A DNA stretch of 64,000 nt from Epithemia pelagica (GCA_946965045.2 OX337231.1:248001-312000); one strand, 5' to 3'; shown: positions 41,279 through 52,940, counted from the first letter of the stretch. Notes: generated from the letters alone by a model not told the origin. Numbers and translations are program-made.

Positions 41279-42298
41279 ATGAAGACTCATTCCGTGGTTG
41301 GATTCCTGATGGTGCTCCTTTGCTGGACTGAAAGGGTGGTTGCGTCTCCGGTGGCTGCTTCTGTGGATGCTCCGAATGCCGCTCCCGTCGCACTCGGAAC
41401 CAACGTTGCCGATGACGTCGTCAATAACGCGCCACAAGCGGAATGCCAGGATCTGACACGAGATGCAGACGCCAACTGTGAAGCTCAAGTCTCAGCGGAA
41501 GAGTTTGACGATGGTTCTGAGGATCGTGACGACGATCCACTAATGTTCACGGTTGATAAGGAAGGCCCGTACAAAATTGGAGTCACGAATGTGATATTGA
41601 CAGTTTCCGATGGCACCCTGACGGCCACCTGCGATGCTATCATCACTGTAAATGAATCTCCCCTTTGTTCGGATGGTGGTGGTTCGGATGGTGGTGGGAA
41701 GAATCCCCTATTTCTCTTGATTTACATGTTATTTGCCTGGCTCAAGAGTGGACATGGAATTTTCAAGATTATTGACTATTTTAAAGGTTTTCTGCATGGA
41801 CAGGGTCACACTCGTCGTCGTGTGGTCGCCAATGACCTTCCAACCAAGGGAACGACAACGACTCTTGTTCAGAATCCGACAGCCACCCAAAAGGACGTGC
41901 AAACCATTCTGGGCCACATGGAAGATGGCACCAGTTTTTCGGTTTCAACCCTCCGTTCGTTGTATGTTTTCTTGTTGTCCGGTTTGGACCTGGACGGTAC
42001 ATCACAGGACGACTTGGAGCTGTTGGTCGAAGACGCCTTGAACACGATCGACCTCAATGGTGACGGGTCGATTGATGCGAGCGAAATGGACCAGCTGCAG
42101 CTCCCTCGTGAGACGGGAGAATTCTTGTTTGAGGACGTCGTTGCCTACACTTTGTCCAATTTCCAGACCGCAACTGGAGACGCATGCGTGACACCCGACA
42201 ATGTCATTGATTTCTTGAATCAATTTTATGCCGATACCGAGGTGGTGAGTGCCAATATGGCTCAGCAAATTCGCGAGAAGAGTGGTTCGGATGCCTGA
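41279..42298 (+). CDS. Secreted HYR-domain / EF-hand protein, probably truncated by a TGA
   Basis: ATG 41279 opens a signal peptide (SVVGFLMVLLCWTERVVAS). Residues ~54-128 resemble an HYR/Ig-like module (CQDLTRDADANCEAQVS ... GVTNVILTVSDGTLTATC). A hydrophobic segment (NPLFLLIYMLFAWL) follows near 145, and a canonical EF-hand loop DLNGDGSIDASE near 258 should bind calcium. The frame stops at TGA 42296-42298 but stays open for 56 more codons to TAA 42467-42469, with a hydrophobic end (TAAAGAMGTAALYVAAGF). The broken paralog at 43385-43995 has TGC (Cys) where this copy has TGA, so the ancestral protein was longer. Most likely an adhesive extracellular or surface protein; function unknown. Confidence 0.7.
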   Translation: MKTHSVVGFLMVLLCWTERVVASPVAASVDAPNAAPVALGTNVADDVVNNAPQAECQDLTRDADANCEAQVSAEEFDDGSEDRDDDPLMFTVDKEGPYKIGVTNVILTVSDGTLTATCDAIITVNESPLCSDGGGSDGGGKNPLFLLIYMLFAWLKSGHGIFKIIDYFKGFLHGQGHTRRRVVANDLPTKGTTTTLVQNPTATQKDVQTILGHMEDGTSFSVSTLRSLYVFLLSGLDLDGTSQDDLELLVEDALNTIDLNGDGSIDASEMDQLQLPRETGEFLFEDVVAYTLSNFQTATGDACVTPDNVIDFLNQFYADTEVVSANMAQQIREKSGSDA

Positions 42299-42777
42299 TA
42301 CACCCGCCATGAATTTGAAGCAGCCTTTGCTTCCACTACTCCATCGCTGCCTTCCGACATGGAAACCTTGTCGGCTGGTGTTGCGGCTCACCAGCAGTCC
42401 ACGGTTGCTTGGACGGCTGCTGCGGGTGCAATGGGAACTGCCGCCCTCTATGTTGCTGCTGGTTTTTAAGGAACGACGGCAATCGGACGATCTGCTGATA
42501 GAGGACGACAGACTCGTATTCACGAATCGTTGCCGTCTGCTGTTTTGTGCTAACCTTACATATTCTGACGGATGAGTACTACAGGGAATTACTACTACTT
42601 AGAGGCATTGATGTAGGGAAGGATCCTTGGCATGTCTCGTTGTTGAAAGGTTGGCATGGGGATTTGTTGAGCAGAAAGGGTAATAGCTCCTACTCCTACA
42701 AGTACCCTTCAATAGCACCTCCACCTACCTAATGCATTTTCTTTGTCTGTCAGTCGCAGATCCGCTGCCGAAAGTCG

Positions 42778-43351
42778 AAACCTGACGTGCTCGGTCGTTC
42801 AGGAGCCGTTGGCCGTGCAGGCGTCGCAGAGTTCAAAGCGCGTTCACTTTTTTGGAAGCAACCGAGGAAGCCCACCAAACAAAACAAAAAAGAGAGGAAA
42901 CAAAAAAGAGAGAGGAAACAACCGGCCAATCCCAGCAGGAGCATGGAATTCTCCTCTTTCTCCTGTTGAAAGCCACGTCAACTTCGTTCATTGCAACAAG
43001 GAATGGCCATTGAAATTGTGTTTGTCGTGTTTTGTGTGGTCCTGAGTTCCCACAATTTGACTTGGTGGTCCATGTGTCCCGGTCGCATTGCCTACAATTG
43101 GTCCATCAGTTTGCCGAAACGTGGATTGGCGATTGTTTTCTCTGTCGTAATGATCGCGTAACCATCCTAGCTGCCATCATGACACTACAGCTGGCCTGGG
43201 ATATGCGAATCCCTCCAAGTCTTTCACAATGAAAGCCATGGATGAGAAGGAACGGGCCAAACCCGCTGGATTTCGCAAGTATTGGCCGCTGTACGGTTTG
43301 GCCCAGTTTCTGGAGGCCTATGGCAAGTGTCTCGTAACGGCGGGAGCATGA
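42778..43351 (+). pseudogene. Glycosyltransferase remnant with internal deletions
   Basis: The 5' flank (GGAGCCGTTGGCCGTGCAGG) and start (near 42943) match the intact copies. The sequence then jumps to SHNLTWWSMCPGRIAYNW, jumps again to ETWIGDCFLCR, and ends with the normal C-terminus at TGA 43349-43351. The region encoding the catalytic D-x-D is deleted. An early TGA also ends the N-terminal piece. Confidence 0.8.
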
Positions 43352-43384
43352 ACCAGAATTGAGACGGACTACAATTGGTTCGGT

Positions 43385-43995
43385 TGGTGGTCGGAAGAAT
43401 CCCCTTTTTCTCTTGATTTACATGTTATTTGCCTGCCTCAAGAGTGCTAAAGATTATTGATGAACGATCTTGCATGTGGCCCAGAATGGTTTGCACATCC
43501 TATTGAGTTCGTTGTACGTTTCCTTGTTGTCCGGTTTGGACCTGAACGGCACGACACAGGACACTTGGAGCTGTCTGGAAATTGGACGAAGAGCACGCCA
43601 CCACATCATCGAACAAGAAATCTCCCCTCAGATACGAGCTTCGTTTAACAAGAAATCTCTCGCGAGACGGGAGATTTCTTGTTTGATGATGCCGTGGCCT
43701 ATACTTTGTCCAATTTCCAGTCCGCGACTGGAGAAACATGCGTGAATGCGTGACGCCCGACAATGGCATTGATTTCATGAATCAATTTTTTACCGATACC
43801 GAGGTGGTGAGTACCGATATGGCTCAGGAGATTCGCGACAGAGTGGTTCTGATGCCTGCTACACCCGTCAAGAATTTAGAGCAGCCTTTGGTTCCACACT
43901 AAACTCCGTGGTTGCCTTCCGACGTGGAAACGGTTTGTTGGACGGCTGCCGCGGGTGCAATGGGAACTGCTGCCCTCGATGTTGCTGGTATTTAA
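43385..43995 (+). pseudogene. HYR/EF-hand gene remnant 1
   Basis: Pieces of the 41279 gene are present in order: the GGGKNPLFLLIYMLFA segment, the LLSGLDLNGT segment, the FLFDDAVAYTLSNFQ segment and the C-terminal end to GGTATTTAAGGAAC. The HYR module and EF-hand loop are missing, and frames change between pieces. At the site of the 41279 gene's TGA this copy has TGC. Confidence 0.8.
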
Positions 43996-44025
43996 GGAAC
44001 TACGGCAATCGAATCGTTCTCCAAA

Positions 44026-44215
44026 CAAAAGAGAAAGGAAACAACCGGCCAAGCGCAGGAGGAGCATGGCATTTTCCTCTTTCTCCTCTTGCAAAATGCG
44101 TCGACTTCGTTCATTGCAACAAGGAATGACCATTGGAATTGTGTTTATCGTGTTGAATGTGGTCCTAAGGCTGGCCAATTTGCAACAACCAGGTGCGGCA
44201 AGAACTGGAAGATGA
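44026..44215 (+). pseudogene. Glycosyltransferase 5' fragment
   Basis: It matches the start of the intact copies: the flank AACCGGCCAAGCGCAG, the first ~20 codons (MAFSSFSSCKMRRLRSLQQG), the membrane anchor and part of the stem. It then switches directly into HYR/EF-hand gene sequence. Confidence 0.75.
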
Positions 44216-44700
44216 ATCAATGCGATTGTTCGGTTGGTGGTGGTGGGAAGAATCCCCTTTTTCTCTTGATTTGATTGTTATTTGCCTAACTCAAGAGTGG
44301 ACATGGAATCTCCAAGATTCATTGACCAGTTTTCTGGATGGACAGGGTCACACTCGTCGTCGTTTGGTCGCCAATAACCACCTGTTTCCACCCAAGGGAA
44401 CGGAATTGACTCCCATTCAGAATCTGACAACGAACGGAGGGCTGAAACCGAAGAGCTGGTGCGATCTTGGATGTGGCCCAGAATGGTTTGCATATCGTTT
44501 TGGGTTTGTTGTACGTTTCCTTGTTGTCCGGTTTTGGACCTGGACAACACGACACAGGACGACATGGAGCTGTATGGAAAATGGATGAAGTTCACGCCAT
44601 GACATCGTCAAACAAGAGCAATCCCTCGAGAGACGGGAGATTTCTTGTTTGACGATGTCGTGGCGTGTACGTCGTCCAGCTTTCAGAGATCGTCTGGAGA
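44216..44700 (+). pseudogene. HYR/EF-hand gene remnant 2
   Basis: A second partial copy of the 41279 gene: the GGGKNPLFL region, GQGHTRRR, the LSGLDLD-like segment and the ETGEFLFDDVVA-like segment, in mixed frames. It is joined upstream to a glycosyltransferase fragment and downstream to a lipase-GTPase fragment. Confidence 0.75.
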
Positions 44701-44726
44701 TCTGCTGCCCTCAATGACAACAAGCA

Positions 44727-45011
44727 ATGAGCTGGGAGGAAGAAGACGATGACACTGGTGGGGAGGACGAGGATTATCAGTACAATGACAGTGTTCAGGA
44801 ACGACGATCGATGATTGTGAATGAGTGCATGGAGTCGTTGGTGGTGGATAAAAAACGGTTCTGTAACAAGCACTGTTTTCCCATGACGGATGCCTTCTTT
44901 TGGGCACCCACGTTTGCGTTGCGACAGCTTCAACCGTGGTAACGTAACGCCTTGACTCCCCACATGGAATCAACCAAGCAGTTGGCAAAGTGGCTCGCCG
45001 AGTTGGTTTAG
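44727..45011 (+). pseudogene. Truncated 3' copy of the lipase-GTPase gene
   Basis: The frame matches the last ~95 codons of the gene at 24027-27036: ERRSMIVNECMESLVVDKK, FFWAPTFALRQLQPW, and ALTPHMESTKQLAKWLAELV. A TAA replaces the Tyr codon after LQPW, and the final Tyr codon is TAG. The GTP-binding part is absent, so this is a dead fragment. Confidence 0.85.
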
Positions 45012-45144
45012 TGATTGTTGTGAGGAAATCAAGAGAACGCACACAAGATTCCGTATGGACAGAATGCACCAGACTTCATTAAAGTCTTCTTAGGATGATA
45101 ATACAACTTTTCAATAGCCATATTTGGTATCAGGAGTAATAGCG

Positions 45145-45300
45145 CAACAATCGTATCTGCAATGTTTGGCAACGAAGTTTTACGGAGGGATTCAGCGCCA
45201 GTACTTGTAGACGTTGAAGCGGAACAAAACCATTCACCCTTTTTCAGTTTGAGAGTAAAGACGACATAAACTGAAGATTCTGAGGGGAGCGTTGAGTACC
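45145..45300. repeat. Dispersed repeat, copy near the second glycosyltransferase
   Basis: Shares ATCGTATCTGCAA(T/G)GTTTGG, AGGGATTCAGCGCCAGTA, GTAGAC(G/C)TTG(A/T)AGCGGAA and GAGTACCTTG with 55010-55160, and weaker matches with 54285-54380. It lies upstream of the glycosyltransferase at 45580. Confidence 0.65.
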
Positions 45301-45579
45301 TTGATAGAACTCAACAATGCAATCCTCCTCCTCCTTTTTCGTTCATCCTCATCTCTTGTTCTCGGTGCGACTGCTTGTCAGTCGCAAAACCGATCGCAGA
45401 TCTGCAAGACAGTTTGTGAAACCTGGCGTGCTCGGTCGTTGAGGAGCCGTTGGCCGTGCAGGCGCCACAGAGTGTTTCAAGCCTCGCAGTCACTTTTTGG
45501 AAAAAACCGAGGTACTTTTTGTTCCAACAAACACCAAAACAAAAAAGAGAGGAAGCAAACGGCCAAGCGCAGCTGGAGC

Positions 45580-46884
45580 ATGACATTCTCCTCTTTCTCC
45601 TCTTGCAACTTGCGTCGACTTCGTTCGTTGCAACAAGGAATCGTCATTGGAGCTGTGTTTGTGTTGAGTCTGGTCCTGATGCTGGCCAATTTGCAAGTTG
45701 CCCTTTCCTCCGTCTGCTTTCCTGGAAGTCACAACCAGTTGCGGCAAGAACCGGAAGATGAAGCCATGCGTGTCTTGTCTGCCAGGCACTTGACGACCAC
45801 ACACAACGACACCACGAACAGCAGTCTGGATACTACTGCTGCTTCCCCATCGATGATCCTCCAGGCATCTTCTCCTATGATTCGTTCCTCCTTTTCGGAA
45901 TTTGAACGACATGACGGTGTGGTGATTGCCACCAAATTGCATGGCATGCATCAATTGCATTTGTTGGAACAATCCCTCTGTTTGTTGCACCAAGCCTACA
46001 ACAATCGAGTCTTGTACGATATTGTCGTCTTTACCACCGAGCCACTCACACCCAAAGCTGTGGAATCGGTCCAATCCTTGGTCGCACCGGCCAAGTTGAC
46101 GGTCGTTGTCGACAATCGGGGATTGCAACAAGAAATCGCAGCCTTGTCGCCCATCCGTCGTGCCAAATTCTTGGAGCGTTGCAATGTTACCACACCGCAC
46201 AATTTGACGTGGTGGTCCAACTGTCCCGGTCGCATTGCCTACAATTGGCAAGCGGAATTTCGAGCCTGGCACTTGTGGACCCATTCCGCACTGGCCTCGT
46301 ACCACACCATGCTGTGGATGGATACCGATGGCTTTTGTACCAAGGTGTGGGATCGCGATCCCGTTGCCTTCTTTTTGCAACACAATTTGACCATTTTGTT
46401 GGACAATTTTCCGCAAGGACGCGCCAAGGGTCGTGAGGTGCAACGACGCATTTACGATTCCTTTCAACAATCCCTGTGTCGTGTCCGAGTACGAAATGGG
46501 ACACTGGTGAGCCATTTGGGTACCACACTCGACGACTGTCCCGACGCTCGCATTCCCTTGATTCATGGATTTTTTCACATTACCAATCTCGACTTTTATC
46601 GGAGTCCTACAGTCCAACACTTTGCGGAAACGTGGATTGGCGATTGTTTTCTCTGTCGCGACTATGACGATCAAGGGGGCGTCACCATTCCTGCCGCTGT
46701 CTTGACCCCGCACTTGGCATGGGGTATGCAGTCTCACAATTTGTCATTGCAAGTCTTTCACAATGCCGCCATGGATGGCAAGCAACGGGCCAAACCCTCC
46801 GATTTTCTCAAATATTGGTCCCAATTCGGTCCGACCCAGTTTCCGGAGGCCTATGGCAAGTGTCCCGTCACGGCGGGAGCATGA
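45580..46884 (+). CDS. Type II membrane glycosyltransferase, copy 2 (intact)
   Basis: A 434-residue paralog of the gene at 36069. The start MTFSSFSSCNLRRLRSLQQ is chosen because it is conserved in the broken copies and precedes the anchor (GIVIGAVFVLSLVLMLANLQ). All catalytic blocks are present: VIATKLHGMHQLHLLEQS, MLWMDTDGF, HGFFHITNLDFYRS and WIGDCFLCRDYDDQGG. The stem is shorter and differs most. The nucleotide match is very high in the catalytic domain, and the 5' flank is also shared, so the duplication is recent and covered the promoter. Confidence 0.75.
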   Translation: MTFSSFSSCNLRRLRSLQQGIVIGAVFVLSLVLMLANLQVALSSVCFPGSHNQLRQEPEDEAMRVLSARHLTTTHNDTTNSSLDTTAASPSMILQASSPMIRSSFSEFERHDGVVIATKLHGMHQLHLLEQSLCLLHQAYNNRVLYDIVVFTTEPLTPKAVESVQSLVAPAKLTVVVDNRGLQQEIAALSPIRRAKFLERCNVTTPHNLTWWSNCPGRIAYNWQAEFRAWHLWTHSALASYHTMLWMDTDGFCTKVWDRDPVAFFLQHNLTILLDNFPQGRAKGREVQRRIYDSFQQSLCRVRVRNGTLVSHLGTTLDDCPDARIPLIHGFFHITNLDFYRSPTVQHFAETWIGDCFLCRDYDDQGGVTIPAAVLTPHLAWGMQSHNLSLQVFHNAAMDGKQRAKPSDFLKYWSQFGPTQFPEAYGKCPVTAGA

Positions 46885-47780
46885 ACAAGAATTCACACAA
46901 AGTACAACAATCTTGTTGTTTACAAAGAGACGACTAGTCGGAGAAGGGAACAAACTACAGAACTATGCAAGTGATGAGACGACTGTCCTGGTGGTATGCT
47001 CCGGTTCCTTTATTGTTTGGCGTCGAAAGCTTTGCGTCATGTTCGAACGCCCTACCTCTCTCACAACCGATTGGCAATGAAAAATCCTTTTGCTATTGTA
47101 CCAGTCCCTTCTCGGCAGAGGACATTCTCTGACACACAACTTTAACTTTGCTGCCATGACTCCAAATGTGATCTCTCACAGGAATACGACAATGAATCGC
47201 GTCCATCGAGAGAATACGTCTCACCCAGTTTCACGATAACCCAGCCTGTATGGTTTGTGTGCAGTCGCCAAACCATTGTCTTCCACTGGCAACTCGTCGT
47301 CATCCACTGCTTGGTGGGCATCGCGAGGAAGGGATTTGGTAGTGCTGTGGTGGCTAAGCGGATGGTGGACGCTGCAGCCACCGTCTGCATGCCACGGGAA
47401 TGGTCACACCCTAGTAATACCGACCGAGGACAGCTCCGACAACAAGTGGCGGTGCTTGCATGAGGACCGTTGTGGGAGTGGTCGGAGCACAAAATTGAGG
47501 TCTCGGTATCCAACTTCTGCCGTCCGTAACATTAAGAAGTAGAACACTCCACAGTGTGGCTGTTTCAACACTCTTGTCTAAAAGTTAGCTCGGTGGATGT
47601 TCCACGAGCCTATCGTGAGTCTTGGCCATTTATTCATACGTAAGTCATTAAACTGAAGGGTTTTCGTGGCGTTTTCAACAATCTTTCTCAATTTGAAAAC
47701 GCGAGGTGCTGTCGGAACAATGAAACATGATCATACAATAAACTCGCACACACGTGCGTAGAAACTGAGCAAGACGAAAC
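46885..47780. other. Downstream flank with remnants of the 27.1-27.8 kb ORF
   Basis: Sequence at about 46950-47110 (TATGCAAGTGATGAGACGAC and following) matches 27590-27765 on the other strand, so the duplicated block reached beyond the glycosyltransferase stop. The frame is broken here. The rest, to 47780, holds no recognisable gene. Confidence 0.6.
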
Positions 47781-50700
47781 TTAACCACGAATTGTGTCAA
47801 TGTCATCCTTCGCGGGATATATGCCGAGTCTTTGTGCTTCTTTGCTGCGGCCGTCACTACACGACGAGAGGTCTTTAGCACCAACCGGGGTATCGTAGAT
47901 CATGAACCCGTCCACGCACGTTTCAACATCCATATAGGAATGTGCTTCCACGTTCCTGATTCGGTCACGAACGGTATCAACCGGCATTTCCCAATGCTGA
48001 AACGTATCACTTTTGTTACATTCGACGGTAGTAATGGCTTGCCAGTCGATGGTGTCCTGGGGGACCTGCATACACTTTTCATTCTCCATGTTCTTTAGCA
48101 TGAAGGTATCGGTACCGTCGTCACTGGTGAGAAGAATCATCTTCCACGATTGTCGATCAAAGTTTAAGGTTTCCGGGTCGTTACTGCGAGGCCGGAGAAC
48201 AACCTGGTTTTCGACGGAAGGTGACACGGCTACGTAAAAGCGCTTATTTTGTTCACCTTCTTTGCCATAGAAGAAGATCTTGACCACTGTGCCACGTCTA
48301 GGGACAACGGCAAAAGTTTTGGTGTAACGAGCCGTAAGGATTAAGCCAGCTGTGACGTCCCACGGGTTCGTTGCGGTCGTCGTGCTACTGTTTGTCACTT
48401 TTGCTGCCATTTGTTTCGCGAGATCAATGAAGAGCTTGAATTTAAACGTTCCGAGGTCCCAAAGAAACCTGTTAAACTCAGTAGAGTACCAAAAGTACAA
48501 CCCTGGTCTTGTACCTGAAGAATGATCCAGGACCTCAAACCCGCCTCCAATCAGCAAACCATCATAGCTCTGAAACCAATTTGTGATTGGGGCGGTTGAA
48601 AAGGTCATCTTACCAAGATGGCCTTCAAATATTTCCCACCACGATGCCTTCTTGCATGCTTCCGCGTCTACAAGCTTTTTGTTACTTTTATAGGCTTCCA
48701 GATATTTCGTTACCTCCTTATCAATCTTGAACCAGAATTGCGTACATTTGACAATGTCCCTGGTGATCTCCGCGTCAAAAGGGTTTGTTTGGACCTCTAA
48801 GTCGTCTAAACCAATCTGGTTGTCCGGAAGCGTCTCATAGCCTGCGTAATCCGTCTCCATGGTTGATTTGCTGCAACTACTGTACCTTTCATCGGTACTC
48901 CCAGTGCCATTGATGATGTCGACGATTTTCTTCAAATATTGGCAAGCACCTGACCTGGCTCCAGTCAAGTTGGTCTTCAATTCAAATTTATCGCCATCTT
49001 CCAACTGACATTTGTCGTCAAAGTAGGTCCATGCTTGTTGCCAGTCGATGTCGGTTTTGTTCTCCGGATTGAAAGGGTCCAGCTGCCGTGAAAGTTCAAG
49101 AGTTCTTTCCCACATCTTTCTCCAACCAGACCAAACACGGGTAAAACTGAACTTTCCATCAATGCTCGTCTGAATGGCAGGATACCATCTTCTTTCATAG
49201 TTGTGATGTGTCTCCTTCATGCCAAGCTTTAATATAAGGTTTGCTCCAAAGCGTAAAAGGCCTCCCATCGGTTGCGCTTCTTTTTCCTTCGTCTTCTCTC
49301 CCTCAAACCCAAATAGGTTTATCTTCCCACCGAGTTTATAACCCGAGACATCGAATCTGTCAGAATGAAAGCCATCAAAGACTTGAACAGGCACCGAAAC
49401 TAAGGTGGCGAATCTATCAGCCAGTTCAAAGTCGTACAAATATCCAAGCGCGTTCATTAGCGAAAGACGTCGTCGATTGTCGTCGAAAAGCGCTTCAATA
49501 TCCGCTATTTTGTCTTCGACGAAGTTGTTCAAAACATCCATTGCTTCTTCTGCATCTGCAAAATTAAACTGCTCGCAGACGTCAATGTCTATATCGCACG
49601 CATCGGGTGGCACTGCCAGACCCAGCGGTTCCATAACTTGGGACATGTTAATCGTGTGAACACCCCACTTTGCACACGATACTCCCCTGAGAAGATCTTC
49701 GACTAGCTCGTCCACGCCGTCGGACAGATTATACCAACTTTCGATCTTGTCCATCAAGTCGTCAATGGACGGCCAACCAAGCGAGGGGAGGACACAGGTG
49801 ATGTTGGTTCCGCAATCAACAATATCCGAGAGTTCAGCTGGCAGTATATTTGAGACAAATTTTTCATACAAATCCATCTCGAAGAGCGGTTCCAAATCGG
49901 GGACATCAGGAAGTGAGACGTTAATAGAGTCAAAGTCGGCCAAGGGAAGCAGATCGAGGCTGAACAACTCGTCGTCGCATTCACCAAGACGCTATCAATT
50001 ACGTCCATGACAGGTTGAAGAACACCAGAGACGATTTCGTCGATACCGTTCAAAACCGTCGACACTGAGTTCCAGTCGAAATGAGAAAAGAGACAGGTTT
50101 CTTTTAGGAACGAAATCAAAACCAAGGGTTCGTCACAATATCCATCATTTCAGGACGGTCGGCTTTTATAACATGTACAGGCATTCGACTTACCAATAGG
50201 AAGCTTGCTCAAGGAGCCTAGGACCTTACCGAATTCCGTCACGATATCTTCAATGCTCACCTCGAGGGTCCCAGGCGGCCAACAAATGCCGAGTATTTCT
50301 ACCTCGTCGCTTTTACACGAAACTTTACAACGCCCGTCGAACGATATCACCCATGTGGTATCGGCTGGCTTGGTCCGATGGCTACATCCGGCAGTCCTGA
50401 CTTCTCGATTCCTTACCTTGGTCCGTCGGCAAATCGCTTTGGAGGCAGAAATCGAAAATTTATCGTTGGGGTTGCATCTTTTCTCCAAACACTTTCCCAG
50501 AACAGCAACTTGGTCTGAGTCGCATTTTTTATAACATTTGAATGGGTTGAAACCCATAATCTCATAATTATTGGGACATCGAACGTCCCAATCCAAAAAA
50601 CCGTTGCGAGTGATCCGAAGGGGCCTTGTTTGTCGGTTGTCTTTTATGTTGTTGCAGTTTCCAGCCCAATGGTTTGTGTAGTTTCCCGCGTTGCATTTGA

Positions 50701-52940
50701 TTTTCATCTTTGGAGGTAAGGATAAGGGGACACGTTTCCAGTTTTCGCTATAAGCTTCCCAGCATAACGACTGAAAAATCATGTCTCTTGAAAATCCTGA
50801 ATCACATCTGGATCGCCTGCCACAACAGTAGTAATAACATTCCTGATTTATGAGAAAAATTCCAGACGTCATGGGACGTTTCTCAAGTGTACTTACCCTT
50901 CATCTATCATGGTATATGGTGAAGAAATCCAAGGAATCTCGACAGTTTCCGTGAGCAGGTTTCCGAGCCCATTGAACGGTGTAAATACAGTAAAGATATC
51001 CTCAAGAAACTTGACAACGGTCTATAGAACATTTTTCATCGTCTCGTACTCGTCAGTTCGTAACGCTTTAAGTAGTTTTTCCAGGGCCTTCACGAACGTT
51101 TCGACGTAGTCCACAAATGTCACGAGGGCAGTCTCAACACTGTCAAAGATGTCGACTCCAGTGAGACTGTCTAGCAAAGATGGGATACACGTAGAATTCT
51201 ACAGTGAGGCGAACGTATCGGATATGCCAAGGACAACACTCATGTCTCCTGTATCAAAACTATCGATGATAGATTCAAGGTGTCCAATCGAAGACGACCA
51301 GAGAGATCCCACGGAATCCTGGAAGCTGCTCAACTTATCTTTGATCCCTCCAATACCAGTATTGATGGGATTCATAAAATTCTTGACTGGTGTAAAGGAT
51401 GATCCGACGCTGGGAATCATTGTGGCAGCATCAGCCGCTGTGTAAATCGTGCTCACCATGGATTCCACATCCGTCATGGTGGCTTCACCGGACGCAATGC
51501 CCTCCAGAATGGGGTTGAAAACGTCCAACTTGTTGATCACTTTGTTGCCCTTATCCACAATTTTATCGGCCAACTCTTGCATCTTGTCAGCGGCGCATCG
51601 AAGATCCGTTGTACCCGGATCACACCCATCCAACGATGCCAATCGTCTCAAATGGCCTTCCAGAACTTGAATGTGACCATCAAGCCGGGCGGCAAAGTCA
51701 TTGGAGGGTCTTGATCCGCCATCTGATGCCTCTAGTAGTCGGCGTTGCCTTTCAATGTTCTGACGGATACTTTGAATCGTATCGTCAGGCACGGTCCTCA
51801 GATCGGGGTTGGCACGGCTTTGTCCAGAAATCAAGCGTCGCGAGCTTGATGGCAGTATCCAAGTCCCGTTAGGGCCTTCCGTTAAATTAGCGTTCCAGAG
51901 ATACTCTTTCATTTGTTCCAGCACGGAATTATTTGCTGCTGCAAATATTTCCCGCAGTTCAGCTTGCGCATCGTTGGGAAGCATCGTGATTGCAAATTCA
52001 ACAGCGTCCTTGTCAAGGCCTAGGTCCTCAATAGCTTGGTCAAACGTTACATTCTGCAAACCCAGATCCCTCAGATCATCAATGGCGTTCGTCATATTTC
52101 CTTCCGTCGTATTCACTAATGCGTTTAACTCATTCCATTCGACTTGCTCAATCGTGATATTCATTTCAGAGTCAATATGATATTGAAGGTCTGAATCATT
52201 CTGTGGAGTATGGGTAGTATTGGCGGTTAGGAGCAAAGTGACAAACCAAAGCCAGACAAGACACATCCAGTATCGTAACGGAGGGAGAAAAATCTTACCT
52301 CAATCACATATTCGGCAAAGTCTTCATCGATTCCAACAGTGTCATTCAGAGTGCCATACATGGTGTCGAGATCGGGCATTACCGTGCCGCTTTGCAGTTG
52401 TTGCAACGTGGAGATGAAGAAGCCTCTAATCACTTCGCCATAGTCTATGCCGGGTTCACGACACCGAGGCTCCATTAAACTCTCACAGCTATCGTCGCCA
52501 TAAATCGCGGCCATGGCTTGGATGACCTCCCACGACTCTTCCGTGTCGCTCAACAAGAACGTATCCATCCAATCCGTATCCGTATCGTTGGCGTCGGGGA
52601 ACATTAGGAGCACACGTTCCAGTACAGCGGCAACCACCTCGGTCGCATTCCCGGGTTCTCCTCCTGCGTCAAAAATGTCACGATGAATTTCTTCCAGAAA
52701 CAAATTTTTCAAGTCCATGTTGGAAATCGTAACTTCTTCGGGTGGTTGTTCCGTCACACGACGAAGATGTTCATGGTCGACCAAGGTGATCTCGTCAACA
52801 CCGTTGCGTAACGACTTGGTAGCATCAGCAGGCACAAAAACGTGGGAAGCCAGCAACAGGAGGGTCCACGGCCACAATAACATGATACTTGTGGCAATGG
52901 AACTCATGCGTGCAGGCTGGATCATTCCGACCGCCTTCAT
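47781..52940 (-). pseudogene. Large secreted Cys-rich protein with ricin-like C-terminus, broken frame
   Basis: Exons read from ATG 52940: 52940-52299, 52200-50897, 50816-50194 and 50100-47781. All three introns (52201-52298, 50817-50896, 50101-50193) have GTAAG and AG and join in phase. The product starts with a signal peptide (IMLLWPWTLLLLASHVFVPADA), then long helical N-glycosylation-rich regions, a Cys-rich domain (50816-50194), and a C-terminal part (KNMENEKCMQVPQD ... QHWEMP) like a ricin-type beta-trefoil repeat. Two TAG codons interrupt exon 2 in frame (51199-51201, 51022-51024), and a frameshift lies at about 49967-49990. Either this is a young pseudogene, or it is two genes: one ending at 51199 (547 residues) and one further downstream. 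Function unknown; probably extracellular. Confidence 0.6.

Noticed and set aside
45292-45579. Extended N-terminus of glycosyltransferase copy 2
   Set aside because: The extension has no ATG and the conserved start at 45580 is followed directly by the membrane anchor.
51022-51201. TAG as a reassigned sense codon
   Set aside because: Only this gene would need it and it also has a frameshift; nonsense mutation is simpler.
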